DNA of 64,000 bases from NCBI RefSeq assembly GCF_026745355.1, contig NC_079209.1, forward strand, positions 2,854,295 to 2,918,294, written 5' to 3'. Numbering within the stretch: the first letter of the stretch is position 1; each line of letters starts with the position of its first letter. Below the pieces are notes generated by a model. It saw only the letters and a program-made list of their open reading frames with translations. It was not told the origin of the DNA and did no database searches. The translations under genes and the position numbers were made by a program. Source of the stretch: Beta vulgaris subsp. vulgaris (lineage: Eukaryota; Streptophyta; Magnoliopsida; Caryophyllales; Amaranthaceae). Of the stretch, positions 1-11,734 are shown in pieces.

Positions 1-1330
1 GGACAATATATAAAATTCTTTTTTGGTTGTCCTTGAATCGAGGAGCAAATTGCAGGCCAACTTTGGTCAAGTATTCGTTTATCTGATGTCTATTGTTTTT
101 CACTAGTTAAAAGATGAGCATTGCTAAACTAACAAAGCTTTTGTGGAGTACCAAATAGAAGAGAGGAAAGGGAGCGGAGCCCACATAGATATAATTTCCG
201 AATGTTCTTCTTTTCTCTTTTTTGGTAATAAACAGTTTGTTGTTTAGCCTTTCTCTTAGAAAAAGAGCATGGATCATACTAAACAATCAGTTGCTCATAC
301 ATTTGTTTTGATAGCAGATGTTTGGATGGCTAGCCCAATTGTTAAACAACAAAGTTTGATATCCGAAAAGTTACCATCATTAAGAGTGTTTAGTTAGTTC
401 GGTGATAATTTTTTTTATTTTTATGTGGAATATTGATTTTTTCATTTTTCTTTGTTTGGTTTATAAAGAAGGAAGATAGTTTTTGCACGGCTTGGAAATT
501 CGTTCTTCTAAAGATGGATAACATTTAATCCTTAATTTTTGCTATTCATCGCCCTTTATTTTTGCAAATAAGTATATACACCCAAGTGCATGTAGAGCAT
601 GGTACACTTTTTTCTAAACCATATATTCCTTTCCTTTCCCTTTCCTTCCGTCCCAATTCCTGTACTCTTTTCCCTTTCCCGCCAAAACTAAACCACCACC
701 AATCCTCTAAAGTCACTCCACATCTATGTAATAATAACATAAGGAATGCATTCTTGAGCATTAGTTCTTCTGGACATCTAAACCCCATGGCATATAAAAC
801 ATTCAAGAGGATCCTCCCGTGGTCCTTGATAAACAATGTAATCCTCAAGAACACGAGTGGAATGCCTAACATATTTGATGATTTTCTCCGGCCTCGCCAT
901 CTTCTATTAGAACCACCACTACTGCTACACCATAAGCTTAGACATTGAGACCGCCGGCCAAATCGATGGCAATGCATAAACCACAAACACTCCAACCTGT
1001 GGTCAGGCCTTAGGCGTTTGTGATTTTTGCCTTGCATTGGTTTAGACGGAAATTTCGGGCATCCATGATGAGGCACTTGTGATTTCAGCCTGGCCTTAGG
1101 TTTGGGCAATAGAAAAGGGGGCTTGAGATTTTTTTTTTCGTTGAGTAATTGTCTACCTTTTTCGGCGGGGTTTGGCAACATAGAAAAAATTCACATTGCT
1201 TGCTGGTTGGTAATACTTCCTCCTTTACCAAGCTCCTCCGGCAGGGTGGTGTGGCCAATTGTTGCTAAAATCTCGATCTGGATTTTACGATCCTACGATT
1301 TTACGATCCGAAAAAACCTCACTTATCCCG
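1..1330. other. Left flank, no gene recognised
   Basis: AT-rich flank of the LINE insertion. Two overlapping open frames (562-948 on the plus strand, 546-1181 on the minus strand) lie back to back. Neither shows a domain, a recognisable protein family or splice signals, so neither is called as a gene. From about 1260 to 1345 there is a short-period repeat of the type ACGATCC/TTTTACGATCC, which probably belongs to an older repeat into which the LINE inserted. Confidence 0.4.
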
Positions 1331-1347
1331 ATCCTACGTAGGATCTT
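1331..1347. repeat. LINE target-site duplication, left copy
   Basis: ATCCTACGTAGGATCTT occurs here and again, unchanged, at 8066-8082. It sits directly against the T-run that is the LINE poly(A) tail on the minus strand. With the preceding G the target contains a perfect 16-bp palindrome (1330-1345). Confidence 0.93.
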
Positions 1348-1781
1348 TTTTTTTTTTGATAATTTGCAATTTTATTTCATTCATTCAAAATACAATGGTG
1401 ATGGCCTCTACTCAAAATGGGGTATCCCCCCACTAGGTGGGCGGCATTTTCATAGTGCATAAGCACACCCCATAGAGAGGAGTCCGTCCCCATTCAAAAG
1501 ATTACACCATGTTTTCCCTTACAATGAAGCTTGTTACATGAGATGAACTATCCAAGAATAAGCCTACTGAGATCACTATTGAGAATTATTCCAACTTGTA
1601 GAACTATAACAAGGGAAACTAAAAAAGCAAATCAACACCAAAATGATGCAGAGGCTCACTGATTATGAGATATTAAAACTAATATCACTCCACTGAATTG
1701 CCGGATTGGAGCCCATCCAGCGCTAGCAATACCTGACCTTCTTTACCCCCTATTTAGTTTCACCTACTGCTTCTCTTCACA

Positions 1782-4700
1782 TTACAGCCAAGCGATGAAT
1801 TCTTCCTTCCTTGTGAGGCCCTGCTTGGCTAGAGAATCTGCAACATAGTTCGCACTTCTTCCTTCATGAACTATGCTGATGTTCAACATTTTTTTGCAGG
1901 CATTTCGGATGAAGTTTAAGTGATGGTTCATGTTCCATGGTCCTCCACAATTGCTATTACTCCATAATACTGCATTGGATGAGTCTGATTCTAGAAGAAT
2001 AGTGCGATTTTTGATGCTGTCATACGCTAGCGAGATTTTAATTGCATGATGGATAGCCAAAATTTCTGCACAATTTATTTCCATAAATGGGATCGGGCAT
2101 GAGAATAGACACATAAATTTCCCATTAGTGTCGCGCAAAACACCTCCAATGGCAGATAGAGCTGAGCTCGGGTTAACGGATGCGTCTACATTCCATTTGA
2201 TCTTACTTGAATCCGGGGGGCACCATTCGCGCACCCTTGGAACTGATTGCGTGCCCTTCAAGAATAAGGGTCTGCCATTCCATAATAAGCAATGTGGATT
2301 TCTTTGAATCTCACTGGGAGTGTACGGAAAGTCGTCACACCACCCTTTGATCCACCACCCAAGTCTCAAGAGGATCATATCTTGAAGAAATTTTATTGTG
2401 CATGACTTTTGCCCAAAAATTCGCGAGTTACGCTCTTTCCATAATGTCCACACTATTATAAAGAAACAAGAATGCCATACTTTCTTGAAGAAAGGATTTT
2501 TTTTCCTTGTGTGCCATTGCTCAAAGGAATTCCGCAAATTATCAGGAAAGACCCATTTAATGCCCCACAATTCCAGCCACCAATTCCATAGTTGCTGCGC
2601 ATTGGACAATGTAGAAGGAGGTGGTTAGATGTTTCAGATGATTGAGAGCACATAACACATATATCATTACCTGGAGGAATGATTCCGATGCGCGCAAGCT
2701 TCTGCCTCGTATTTATTTTCTCAAGCAGCGCCAACCACACGAACACTTCAATTCTATGCGGCACAAGTCCACACCATACTCCTTTTACAGCATCTTGATG
2801 AGAGATTGGGTTGAGCTTGTCCAGTTCAAAAGTGAAAGATTTTGTAGTAAAATTACCAGAGGATTGGAAGGACCACACAAGTTTGTCCTCACCCTCGAGA
2901 GCGAGGCACGCCTCCTTGAGAAGACTATCAAGGCGGGCCTTTTCCACAAGATCCTGAGGCCTTAGAGCCTCTTCCATGAGAATGTCCATACCCAATTGAA
3001 ACCTTCCCAAAATCCAAAGGAACCCACTGCTTCATTTTGCATGAGAGAGATTCGAAACAACCTTGGGAAGGAGTTTTTCAATGCTGTTGGTGCAAGCCAA
3101 GAATCATGCCAGAAAAGACATTGTAGGCCACTCTTTACATTTTTTCTAACTCCTTTGACAACCAGATTTTTTGCGTGAGGATGCTGTAGAATGGAAGAGC
3201 AAATTTGCTTCCATGGGCCCCCAATTGAGGGAATTGAAAGATCATGAATGCTGAAGGATGGTGAATAGTTGTGTTTTGCCCGAATTACTTGACACCATAG
3301 CTGTGAGGGATCATCAAAGAAGCGCCAAATCCATTTGAACAAAAGCGCTAAATTTTTGTGCTTCACGTTTCCAATTCCGAGACCACCGAGAGTATTTGGT
3401 AATTGAACTTTTTTCCATGATGCTAAAGAAAGTGATTTTTTTTCCGCATTGCCTCCCCACAAAAAAGTTCTTATGATCTTGTTTATTTGCCCCTCCACCC
3501 CTTTTGGAATGGGGTAAAGTGACATGAAGTATAGGGGTAGACTCGAAAGAGATGATTTAATTAGAGTGATTCTTCCTCCGATTGAGAGCATTCTACCCTT
3601 CCATGATGCAAGCCTTTTTGTTATTTTCTCAATTATTGGCTCCCAAAGTTGCTTTCTTGATGCAATCCCACCTATTGGCAGGCCTAGGTAAGTGAAAGGA
3701 ATATTTCCGACTTTGCAATGGAGTGATGTTGCTGCCGATTTGGTCCACAAGCTTGATGTATTGATCCCAATTAGTGAACTCTTATGGAAGTTCACTTGAA
3801 GCCCCGAGGCAAGATGAAATAGGATGAGCATTTTTTTGACATTTATGAGTGATTCAAGCTTTGCTTCACAGAATATTAATGTGTCGTCGGCGTATTGTAG
3901 ATGAGTGATTGTCAAATCACTTTGGTAAATGCTCACTCCCTTCCACATATTCAAGAAAGTGGCCTTCTTTATGAGTTGATCAAGCGCCTCTGCTACTAGA
4001 ACAAACAGGAAGGGTGAGAGGGGATCACCTTGCCTCAACCCTCTTTGAAGCCTAAAAGGCTTGCTAGGTGAGCCATTAACCAGTATCGATGCAGAAGCCG
4101 TGGTAACACATTCCATAATCCATTTGCACCATACCTTGGGAAACTTCATTTGAGTCATTACCCACTCAAGAAAGCGCCATGATACACTATCGTACGCTTT
4201 ATGAAAGTCTAGCTTGAGAAGAGAAGCTTCGATATTCTTTTTCTTACATGAGTCTATGAGCTCGCTAGCAATGAGTGCACCATCAAGAATTTGACGACCC
4301 TCTATGTATGAAGATTGAAGGGGGCCAATCAACGAGCTCATCACTTTTTGAATCCTCCTAGCCATCAATTTTGCTATGATCTTATAGACGCACCCAACCA
4401 TACTAATGGGTCTATAATCTTTTAACTCTTTTGGTTTTTCTGTTTTCGGAATCAAGGCAATGTATGCCAAGTTGCTGCCCTGTGGGAGGCATGAAGATGA
4501 ATGGAAGTCTCTGACTATCTCATAAATATCAGGCTTTATAATCTCCCATGCAGATTTTATAAACTTGAAGTTGAAACCGTCGGGTCCGGGAGCTTTATCT
4601 GAGTCACAGGAGGATACGGCATCATCTATCTCCTCATTCGAAAATGGCAGGATCAATTGAGAAGCCTGTTCTTCTGATAAACATCTGAATTCAAGGTTTT

Positions 4701-5930
4701 GAAAAACTGGTCGATTCACGCTTTCTTCTGTGAATATCTTTTTAAAGAAAGCTCTTGCTTCCTGTTTAATTTTCTCTGGTTCTTCAATGAGTCTGCCCTC
4801 CACTTCTATTGACGCAATTGTGTTTTTTCTTCTTTTGTGCGTGGCTATGGTGTGGAAGAATTTGGTGTTTCTATCACCATCCTTAAGCCATCTGATTCTG
4901 GAATTTTGAGCCCAGTAAACCTCCCGCCTTTTCATCCATGTCCATAGCTCTGATTGCTCAGCTTGCCTTCTATTCAATTCATCCTCATCAAGGTCCCTTT
5001 CATTTGCTATCGTATCAAAATTTTGGATAGAGGCCTCCAGTTTTGCGATCATGAAATCAATGTTTCCAAATTCTTCGTGATTCCACTTTTTGAGGTTGCT
5101 TTTGGTTGCTTTTAGTTTGTCACGAATGGGAAGAGAGGCTGAGTTGGGCCACGCTTCTTTTATGATTTTCAAGCACCTTGGATCTGTTAACCAGCAATTT
5201 TGAAACCTAAAAGGTTTCGGGCCCCAATTTCTATCCTTCGACTGGATGAGTAAAGGGCAGTGATCTGAGAGCCCTCGTTGTAATAAGGATACATTCAAGG
5301 AGGGGAATGTTGCTAGCCATTCAGGGTTTACAAACAGTCTATCTAGCAAGCTTTTTGAGTTCCGACGGAACCATGTGAAGCCTCTCGTTGAAGAAGCAAT
5401 TTCCATTAACTGAAGATCCTGCACAAATTTTCGAAAGTTATCAATACTACATTGAGAGACTTGAGAACTACCTCTTTCAGTTGAACTGAGGATGTCATTG
5501 AAATCCCCTGCAATAAGAAATGGCTTTGGATTTGCCTTCCAATGATCAAAGATTTCAGCCCATACACCTTCTCTGGCACTTGGAGTACATGGATTGTATA
5601 TGTTGATTAGAACACATTCGAAGTTGATTGATAGAAAGGTGCCCTTTAGAGAGATCCAGTAACGATTCACTAGGCGATCAGTAACTTCGAATTGTGTTGT
5701 GTCCCATAAGGATAGGAGTCCTCCTGAGGATCCAATTGACGGCGAGAAGGACCAATCAATATCTGATGATCTCCATACTGATTGAATGATTTTTGCATCT
5801 ATTTCTTCCATTTTTGTCTCCTGAATAAAAGTGAAGATGGGATCATGTTGTCTGATTATTTTTCGAAGGGAGCTTTTTTTAACTCTTGCTCCAAGCCCCT
5901 TATATTCCAGGATATTGCTGACATTGAGAT
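1782..5930 (-). pseudogene. LINE ORF2 (endonuclease-RT-RNase H), frameshifted
   Basis: Encodes the LINE polyprotein that nicks the target and reverse-transcribes the RNA. The main open stretch (2962-5811, 949 residues) holds most of an APE-like endonuclease (AGDFNDI, later LSDHCPLL) and a complete reverse transcriptase (KAPGPDGF, catalytic YADD in the motif LQYADDTLIF). The N-terminal endonuclease start (WNIRG motif) is in another frame, with a break near 5895. A second break near 2968 moves the reading into the frame 2456-3010, which carries the zf-RVT region with its CVMC and HLLLHC cysteines and histidines. A third break near 2607 leads into 1782-2609, which carries the RNase H domain (WNVDAS, then ESDSSNA). 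All breaks look like single-base losses, so ORF2 cannot be made as one protein here. Confidence 0.9.
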
Positions 5931-5956
5931 TTTGGTGAAATGAGTATCAAACTGAC

Positions 5957-7987
5957 TTAAGCAAAGTTGGTTTCCCAGTTTTGCTTCTGGTTCTCAAGGA
6001 TCATTTCAATTTTTTCCTTGAGTTCAGATATTGGTCCATTGTATGTTAGGCCAAGAATGTTCGCCATTGCAATGATGTCTTCTGGTTGTATGATTTTCGG
6101 CCCGTTATTAGCCACAGATGGAGCTGATGATGCTTGATTGGATTTTGACATGAGCCTCAACTTCCTTTTTTTTTCCAGCTTTCTTTTTCTTTTTTGGACT
6201 TGTACCATTTTCGTGTGATTAGGAATTCTGTCTTCGAACCCAGGGGGAAAAAGTGGTCCTGAGCATGATGATGAGCCCAACGTGGAGGTAGATGATCCAT
6301 TAGGTCTGCTTGGACGCATTAGAGGTCCAAATTTGTTATTGGTGGGGATTGGGCTTGATGTGAGGTTTTTTGTTGGTGAGATGATGATTTGGATATTAGT
6401 GGTTTTGATGTTGTTTATTGGGCTGCTTTGTGATTGGTTTTGGGCTGGGTTGCTTTTTCCTGCACATCTTTTTGGATCAGGCGAGAATTTTTTTGGTACG
6501 TGTGGCTGACTGGACTGGGGGCCAGAAAATTTAATGTCAGAACTCTTTGTCGGCTTGTTCTTGCGGCTTTTGGTTGTAAGTTGAAGAGTCATTTCACCCT
6601 GTCCAAGGTCGTTGCACGTTGGACTTGGAAAGTGCGCTTGCAAAGGCAGCTCAGGAGACTCATCATTGGTGCTGATGTCAGTCACCATGTGACTTTTTGT
6701 CTTCTCTGCTGCTGAGTTATCTCCATTGGCTAAGAACTCATCTTCGGATGAAACATGAGAGTTTGACATATCATCTGTTTTTTGTTTTTTAATTTCTTGG
6801 ACTGATCCTGGTTTTTGGGTCCAGCTTTGCATCTTTTCTGAGACAAAATTTCATATTCTTTTTCTCCTATTCATGGACAGTTTACAATTGATATCAAATA
6901 GGCAATCAGTGAATATACACACATTTGCGCAGTTATATTCATTGTAGTTTACTGATATCACTCTACCAAGTAGACTTCCAACATTGAAAAAATTTTCATA
7001 GCACCATGCAATTAAAGGAACTCCATATATGGAGATCCATGTCTCTCTCCATAGTGATGCACTTCGATCATTAACATTTGTTATTTTCATGAACCACTGT
7101 AAAAGCCATTCACTCTCCATCATGCATTTCTTGTCTTCAAATGTATCAAAAATAAGAAGATGTTGCATACCTCCCATTGATTTAATTTTGAGACAATTAA
7201 CTCCCTCCGAGAGTATATGGTTGAGTATGGATTCCGACGATTGCGATGAGGATGCAATTGCTATGGCGCTGCGTTGTAACATTTCTACAATGTCTTCACA
7301 TTTTTTTCCTTCAATGGCTGTTGCATAGTCACTGTCAACGTCTATTTCTCCAAGTGAGTCACGAATTTTTTCCGTCATTTCGCCAAGGACCCGTGAGCTC
7401 ATTCTTCTGTGTTTTAATGGGTTTGGCTTAGTCATGGTTGTGGTTGGGTTCACTTGTTGATGTGTGGGTGGGTTTTGGGTTTCTTGGATATTTTTCGGAC
7501 TCGTTACTTGGCTGTAGGATCGGTTATCACACATGGAAAACTGAACTTTTTGTGTTTTGTTTTGGTTAAATTGGGTGGTTCTGGGTGGCTGTTGGTGATT
7601 AATGAAATTGGGTTTTGGGATTGGATTGTCTTTTTTGGCTGGGAATACTGATATGAAGTGCGTTTCAATTTTTTTTCCATTCTCATCCCTTATTGCTGTG
7701 ATTAGGGATTGTGGGTAATAGAATTGCACAAAAGCATATTTGTGATTTGAGTTTTTCTGAATTGGTGGAATGTGGATGTTGGCTATGGCCCCATGAACTC
7801 GAAAAATTCTGGATAGATCTGATATTGTAATGGTGTTTGGGAGATGGTTCACATAGCAGGTTCTAGATGCTAGGGGTTGTTGGTTTCTGGATTTTCTTCG
7901 GTTGACTACTATCCATGGATGTTTTTGTGAGCTCTCACCATGGTTTCTCTCTTGAGGGTTTCTCTCTCTAGAAGTCATTCTCTTCAT
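5957..7987 (-). pseudogene. LINE ORF1 with RRM, one nonsense codon
   Basis: ORF1 of the LINE, an RNA-binding protein that packages the element RNA. Residues 43-115 form an RRM: RNP2-like CYVNHL near residue 44 and RNP1-like HKYAFVQF near residue 82. A following region resembles the DUF4283-type part of plant ORF1 proteins, ending in a WISIYGVPLIAW motif. The C-terminal half is polar, Ser/Asn/Pro-rich and carries a strongly basic stretch. The frame is open except for a single TGA at 6851-6853, after which it continues for 297 codons. Since CGA to TGA is a one-base C-to-T change, loss through cytosine methylation and deamination is plausible. Intact length would be about 676 residues. Confidence 0.88.
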
Positions 7988-8065
7988 TCCCTATCCTAAA
8001 TTATTTCTTGTTGTTTTGCCTCTTAACTAAATGTATGTCGTAGATGTTAATGTGTTTTGGATGAT

Positions 8066-8082
8066 ATCCTACGTAGGATCTT
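8066..8082. repeat. LINE target-site duplication, right copy
   Basis: Exact copy of 1331-1347; marks the 5' boundary of the LINE. Confidence 0.93.
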
Positions 8083-9289
8083 AATTTTGTAGGGTCGAAG
8101 GATCTTATCCAACCATAAAAAATCACATGGTAAGATATTAATATGACTATACGATCCGATCATATCCTAAAAAAATCATAAAGTAATTTCACATAGTAAG
8201 AAAATCCAGATAATAAATAGTTGTTCACTTTGTAAATGAAGGAATGTCATATAGTCCTTCCTCTTTCTTTCATCTCATCCATTTCCCATACTTGTTTTCC
8301 TTTTAAACTTTTCTTGTAAGAAACTAAACAAAGAAAAACTGATATGAATTATGTTTTTTTGCTATATTTCCCATTCAAAAAGTTACATATTACTTGCAAT
8401 ATTGACATTTTTGACATTATATTCTCTATTTTTCCGCTCATAACACATGAGAATCTTTTTCAATCTCTCTTCCATCTTAAATTATTGTATCACACTTCGA
8501 TGATGCAAATAAGAAGTATTTTCATCAAAGAATAAATTCCAACAAAATGTTATCGCTCTAATCAAACAAAAGCCTAAAATATGAGAATATACACTAGGTA
8601 GAAGAAGTTAGGTCAATATAGTGAGAAATGGACGTTCTAAGCATGAAAATTTGCAAATAAGAAATTAATTCCACATGGACCTACAAACCTAACATTGAGT
8701 CAAAAATAGCATATGGAATGTGAAATTCATGGATAATTTGGAGTTTGCGTATATTTGGAGTGGATTAAGGGCAACCACACAGTTTAACACTTGTTACTTT
8801 TTTAATTAGAACTTTTTCTCACTTGTTGCCTTTTAAATTAGAGCTTTTTCTCACTTGTTTTTTTATCTAGAAAAAAGCATTTTGTGAGGTTAAGACTTAA
8901 GAGTTAAAACTTCCCTTTTTAAAATCTAGACAGGGTGGGCCGATTATTGACCCACAAGGCCACAAGTGAATGAGTGCTTCTTATAATCTTATCAGTTATC
9001 ACTTATTAGGTCCTGAATTTTTGCTGGACTTCCACTTTAGAAGGTGAATAGTAGATAATAGATATCATCAAATTATTACAAAATTTTGCAATGTCTAGCC
9101 AAAAGAAGATATAGATATGATGGACATGGTGAATGAATTTGCTAAATGTGATATGTTAACCTAATTTCTTCTACATTTTATAGTATTAAGGCAAACATTT
9201 CAATTTCAACATCTTTGGCTTTTTGCTTATCAACTAACCCCGTTTAATTTTAACAAATAATAGTAACAGGAGAGCTGCTATTTTTTTTT
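8083..9289. other. AT-rich intergenic DNA
   Basis: No supported gene. Several short AT-rich frames only. Around 8080-8210 there are scattered ACGATCC-like words related to the sequence left of the LINE, consistent with one older repeat split by the LINE. A direct repeat of the phrase TTTTTCTCACTTGTT occurs near 8812 and 8847. Confidence 0.5.
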
Positions 9290-9505
9290 TGGGCCTCTAC
9301 TTGGAAGTCGTTGGTAAGAGAAGGACCCTACTGGACCAGCACCTATCGCAGGTCAGCAATCCCAACTACACATGTCAATGCATACGAGTAGAGGGATAAA
9401 GGGAATTCATATTCCCAGGCACGAAGAAGTAGTGGGGCTCGAATTTGTGACCTCAAAGTCACGAGGTGAGTTCCCCACCACCTCCACCAAGCAAGCTTGG
9501 TAACT
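9290..9505 (-). mobile_element. tRNA-derived SINE-like element
   Basis: Read on the minus strand it starts near GCTTGGTGGAGGTGGTG (A-box-like), continues with AAATTCGAGCCC (B-box-like, near 9435-9445) and ends in an A-run (T-run at 9280-9291 on the plus strand). This is the layout of a plant tRNA-derived SINE. No clear target-site duplication was found, so the 5' boundary is approximate. Confidence 0.5.
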
Positions 9506-11035
9506 GATATATTACCAAAACATAAATATAGCAAAGTATAAACTGATTTGATTATCAAATTTTTGTCAGCCGTCATCCAAATACACTTAAATAAAACCAT
9601 TAAAACTTAGATTGGCGTTGACGAAACGCTACACAAAACTCAAATTCAGCTTGATATTAACAAAACAACAGTTTACACTCAAACATATGTTGACATTGGC
9701 TAGACTCACCGTATACTCAAATACAGGTCGACAAATATATGTGGAAACTCCAGTTGCTGAACAAAATAAAAAGGACTTGATTTATTCTAATTATAAATTG
9801 TTTATAGATTTTGTTTCTCAGCACTTCCTTAATTTTTTTTATCTACACACTATTCTTTTTGGTCTGTTTATTTTTTATCTACATATTGTTACTTTTTCAA
9901 ATCTTCGTGACATGTTTCATTTACCTTCTCCTCTTTTTCCACTCATGGCACTCTTTTTTAATATTTTTACTCACATTTTAGCTTTCCTCTCTCACTTTTC
10001 AGTTTATCTCTCTACCTTTCAGCTTCTCTCTAATAATTTTGGACTTTCTCCTTGGTGCTCCCCCAAAATAAAGTGAGTAAATTAAAGAAAAACTAAGGGA
10101 GTACATTATTAATAATGCAACATAAAGTTCATTTCTTACTTTATTTCTTGTTTTTATTAAACTGACTCAGTATTTGTATAGACATACAGTTTAAAGTTAT
10201 TTTCATTTACAATATATTGAAATTTTTGAAAGAACCCCTAGCGACAAACTCATATGTTCCCTTTATTACGGTATTTCTAAACAAGTTACTGAATATAAAT
10301 AGAGTTTAAAAAGTTATGAGACAATTATCTTAAGAAAGAATCCTAATATATACAAGATGATAATAAACTTAATTTTGCATTAAGAAAGGAATCATCGATC
10401 TCCACACAAATTTGATTGTCACGTCGTAAGATAATATAAAAATTGGGAATTTTTTTTTTATGGATTTGTTGATTTTTTTATTTATTTATCGTATTTTATC
10501 AGACAAATTTCTACTCTATACTCCTGGAGAATAAACTCCGGGAAACTTGATTTAAATCATTTCGAGATATTTGTTGCAATCTTCTTCCGCTGAATCAAAC
10601 TTTTCTTTGCCATAATCGGAAACTGAGTATCTGTTATTTTTCCATCCTTAAATATAACAATAACAACAACAAAAAATCTAAAATCAAAATTCTCCAAAAC
10701 AAAAGACTAATCAACTTGGATAACATCACTGTTAGAAGGAGATAATATGACAAGTACTAATTCCATGAATAAAATTTGGAAATCCCCTTTCCTGATGTAG
10801 GTTTGGAAGCGGCTAAATTTCGTCACGTTCACTTCTCGCATTGCTTCCAGAAAACAAATCAAACGATTAGATTCATGGTTCATCGAGGTCACGATGCTCC
10901 TTCTCTTCACTACTGTTTTCCTTCATATTATGATTCTTTCTTCCTTATTATTCATAGAAATGCTTTAAACTGGCCTACTAAAAAGAGTTAGTCCTACTTT
11001 TTATTTCCTTATTTAATAAAGAAACTAATCACCCG
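9506..11035. other. AT-rich intergenic DNA
   Basis: No supported gene. The open frame 9612-10076 is rich in Phe, Leu and Ser codons from CT/T-rich DNA and shows no domain, so it is not called. Poly-T and simple A/T tracts are common. Confidence 0.5.
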
Positions 11036-11044
11036 ACAAATTCT

Positions 11045-11170
11045 TTTTTTTATCCATACGAATCACGAAGACAGTACAAAGTACAAAAAAAAGGTGATGG
11101 GGGATTAAAACCTATGACCTATCATTCATTGCACCTGAATCTTAACCATTAAGTTAAGACATCCTTAATT
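11045..11170 (-). mobile_element. Short tRNA-like SINE
   Basis: On the minus strand the element opens with TAACTTAATGGTTAAGA (A-box-like), then AGGTTTTAATCCCC (B-box-like), and ends GGATAAAAAAAAG, an A-rich tail. A 9-bp direct repeat ACAAATTCT flanks it at 11036-11044 and 11171-11179, as expected for target-primed insertion. Its 126-bp length fits a minimal SINE. The target duplication is short, so confidence is moderate. Confidence 0.6.
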
Positions 11171-11734
11171 ACAAATTCTAATATGATAACCCTCTAATGA
11201 GATGGACTGTTATAACCACGATGTGTTAATACTTAAATAACACATTAGTCATTACACACGCACTGCAAACTGCAAAGTAGACCTACATACACGTTAGTTC
11301 TGTCACTTTTCTTCCCTCGTTTACCCATCACCCAGAAATCAGAATCTAAATGTCACTTTTCAAAGTTTTCATGTCCAAACACGCTTCCACCTCCTACCAC
11401 CCATTTCAGGAATTTGTCAACCTCGCATTTCACTAATCACTTATCACTAATTCTAATTAACAACCAAGTAACCAATAACAATAATATACCCTCCATTAAA
11501 CTAATCAGAAAAAACAGGACATATACTCACTTTTTTTTTCCCCATTTCTTTATATTCTTCCTACCCTCCAATTAAGGAATTTTTTTTTTTTAATCTCAGA
11601 ATTTTGTTTTTCTTCCATTGACTCTCTCTCTCTGTATTTTTTGTCTTCCATTGTTTTCTCTCTAATCAAAGCTTCAACCTCTAAAAAAAAACAATCTTTT
11701 TTTTTTAAAAAATAAAAAAATCAAAGCTTCAACA

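Larger units (their letters stand above)
1348..8065 (-). mobile_element. Near full-length BNR-like L1 LINE retrotransposon
   Basis: A non-LTR retrotransposon of about 6.7 kb on the minus strand. Seen: exact 17-bp target-site duplications, a poly(A) tail read as a T-run at 1346-1357, a short 5' UTR (7988-8065), ORF1 with an N-terminal RRM, and ORF2 with endonuclease, reverse transcriptase, zinc-knuckle-like and RNase H segments in that order. Known: an RRM in ORF1 is the hallmark of the BNR subclade of plant L1 LINEs described from Beta vulgaris. The exact duplication suggests a fairly recent insertion. The copy is nevertheless dead, with one in-frame stop in ORF1 and three single-base frameshifts in ORF2. 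The 3' end carries the tract AAATTATCAAAA before the tail, as do other LINE tails in this window. Confidence 0.95.

Noticed and set aside
546..1181. 211-codon minus-strand frame overlapping a 128-codon plus-strand frame
   Set aside because: No domain, mixed basic and low-complexity sequence, both strands open over the same DNA, no splice or family support.
9612..10076. 154-codon frame rich in Phe and Leu
   Set aside because: T- and CT-rich intergenic DNA, no conserved feature.
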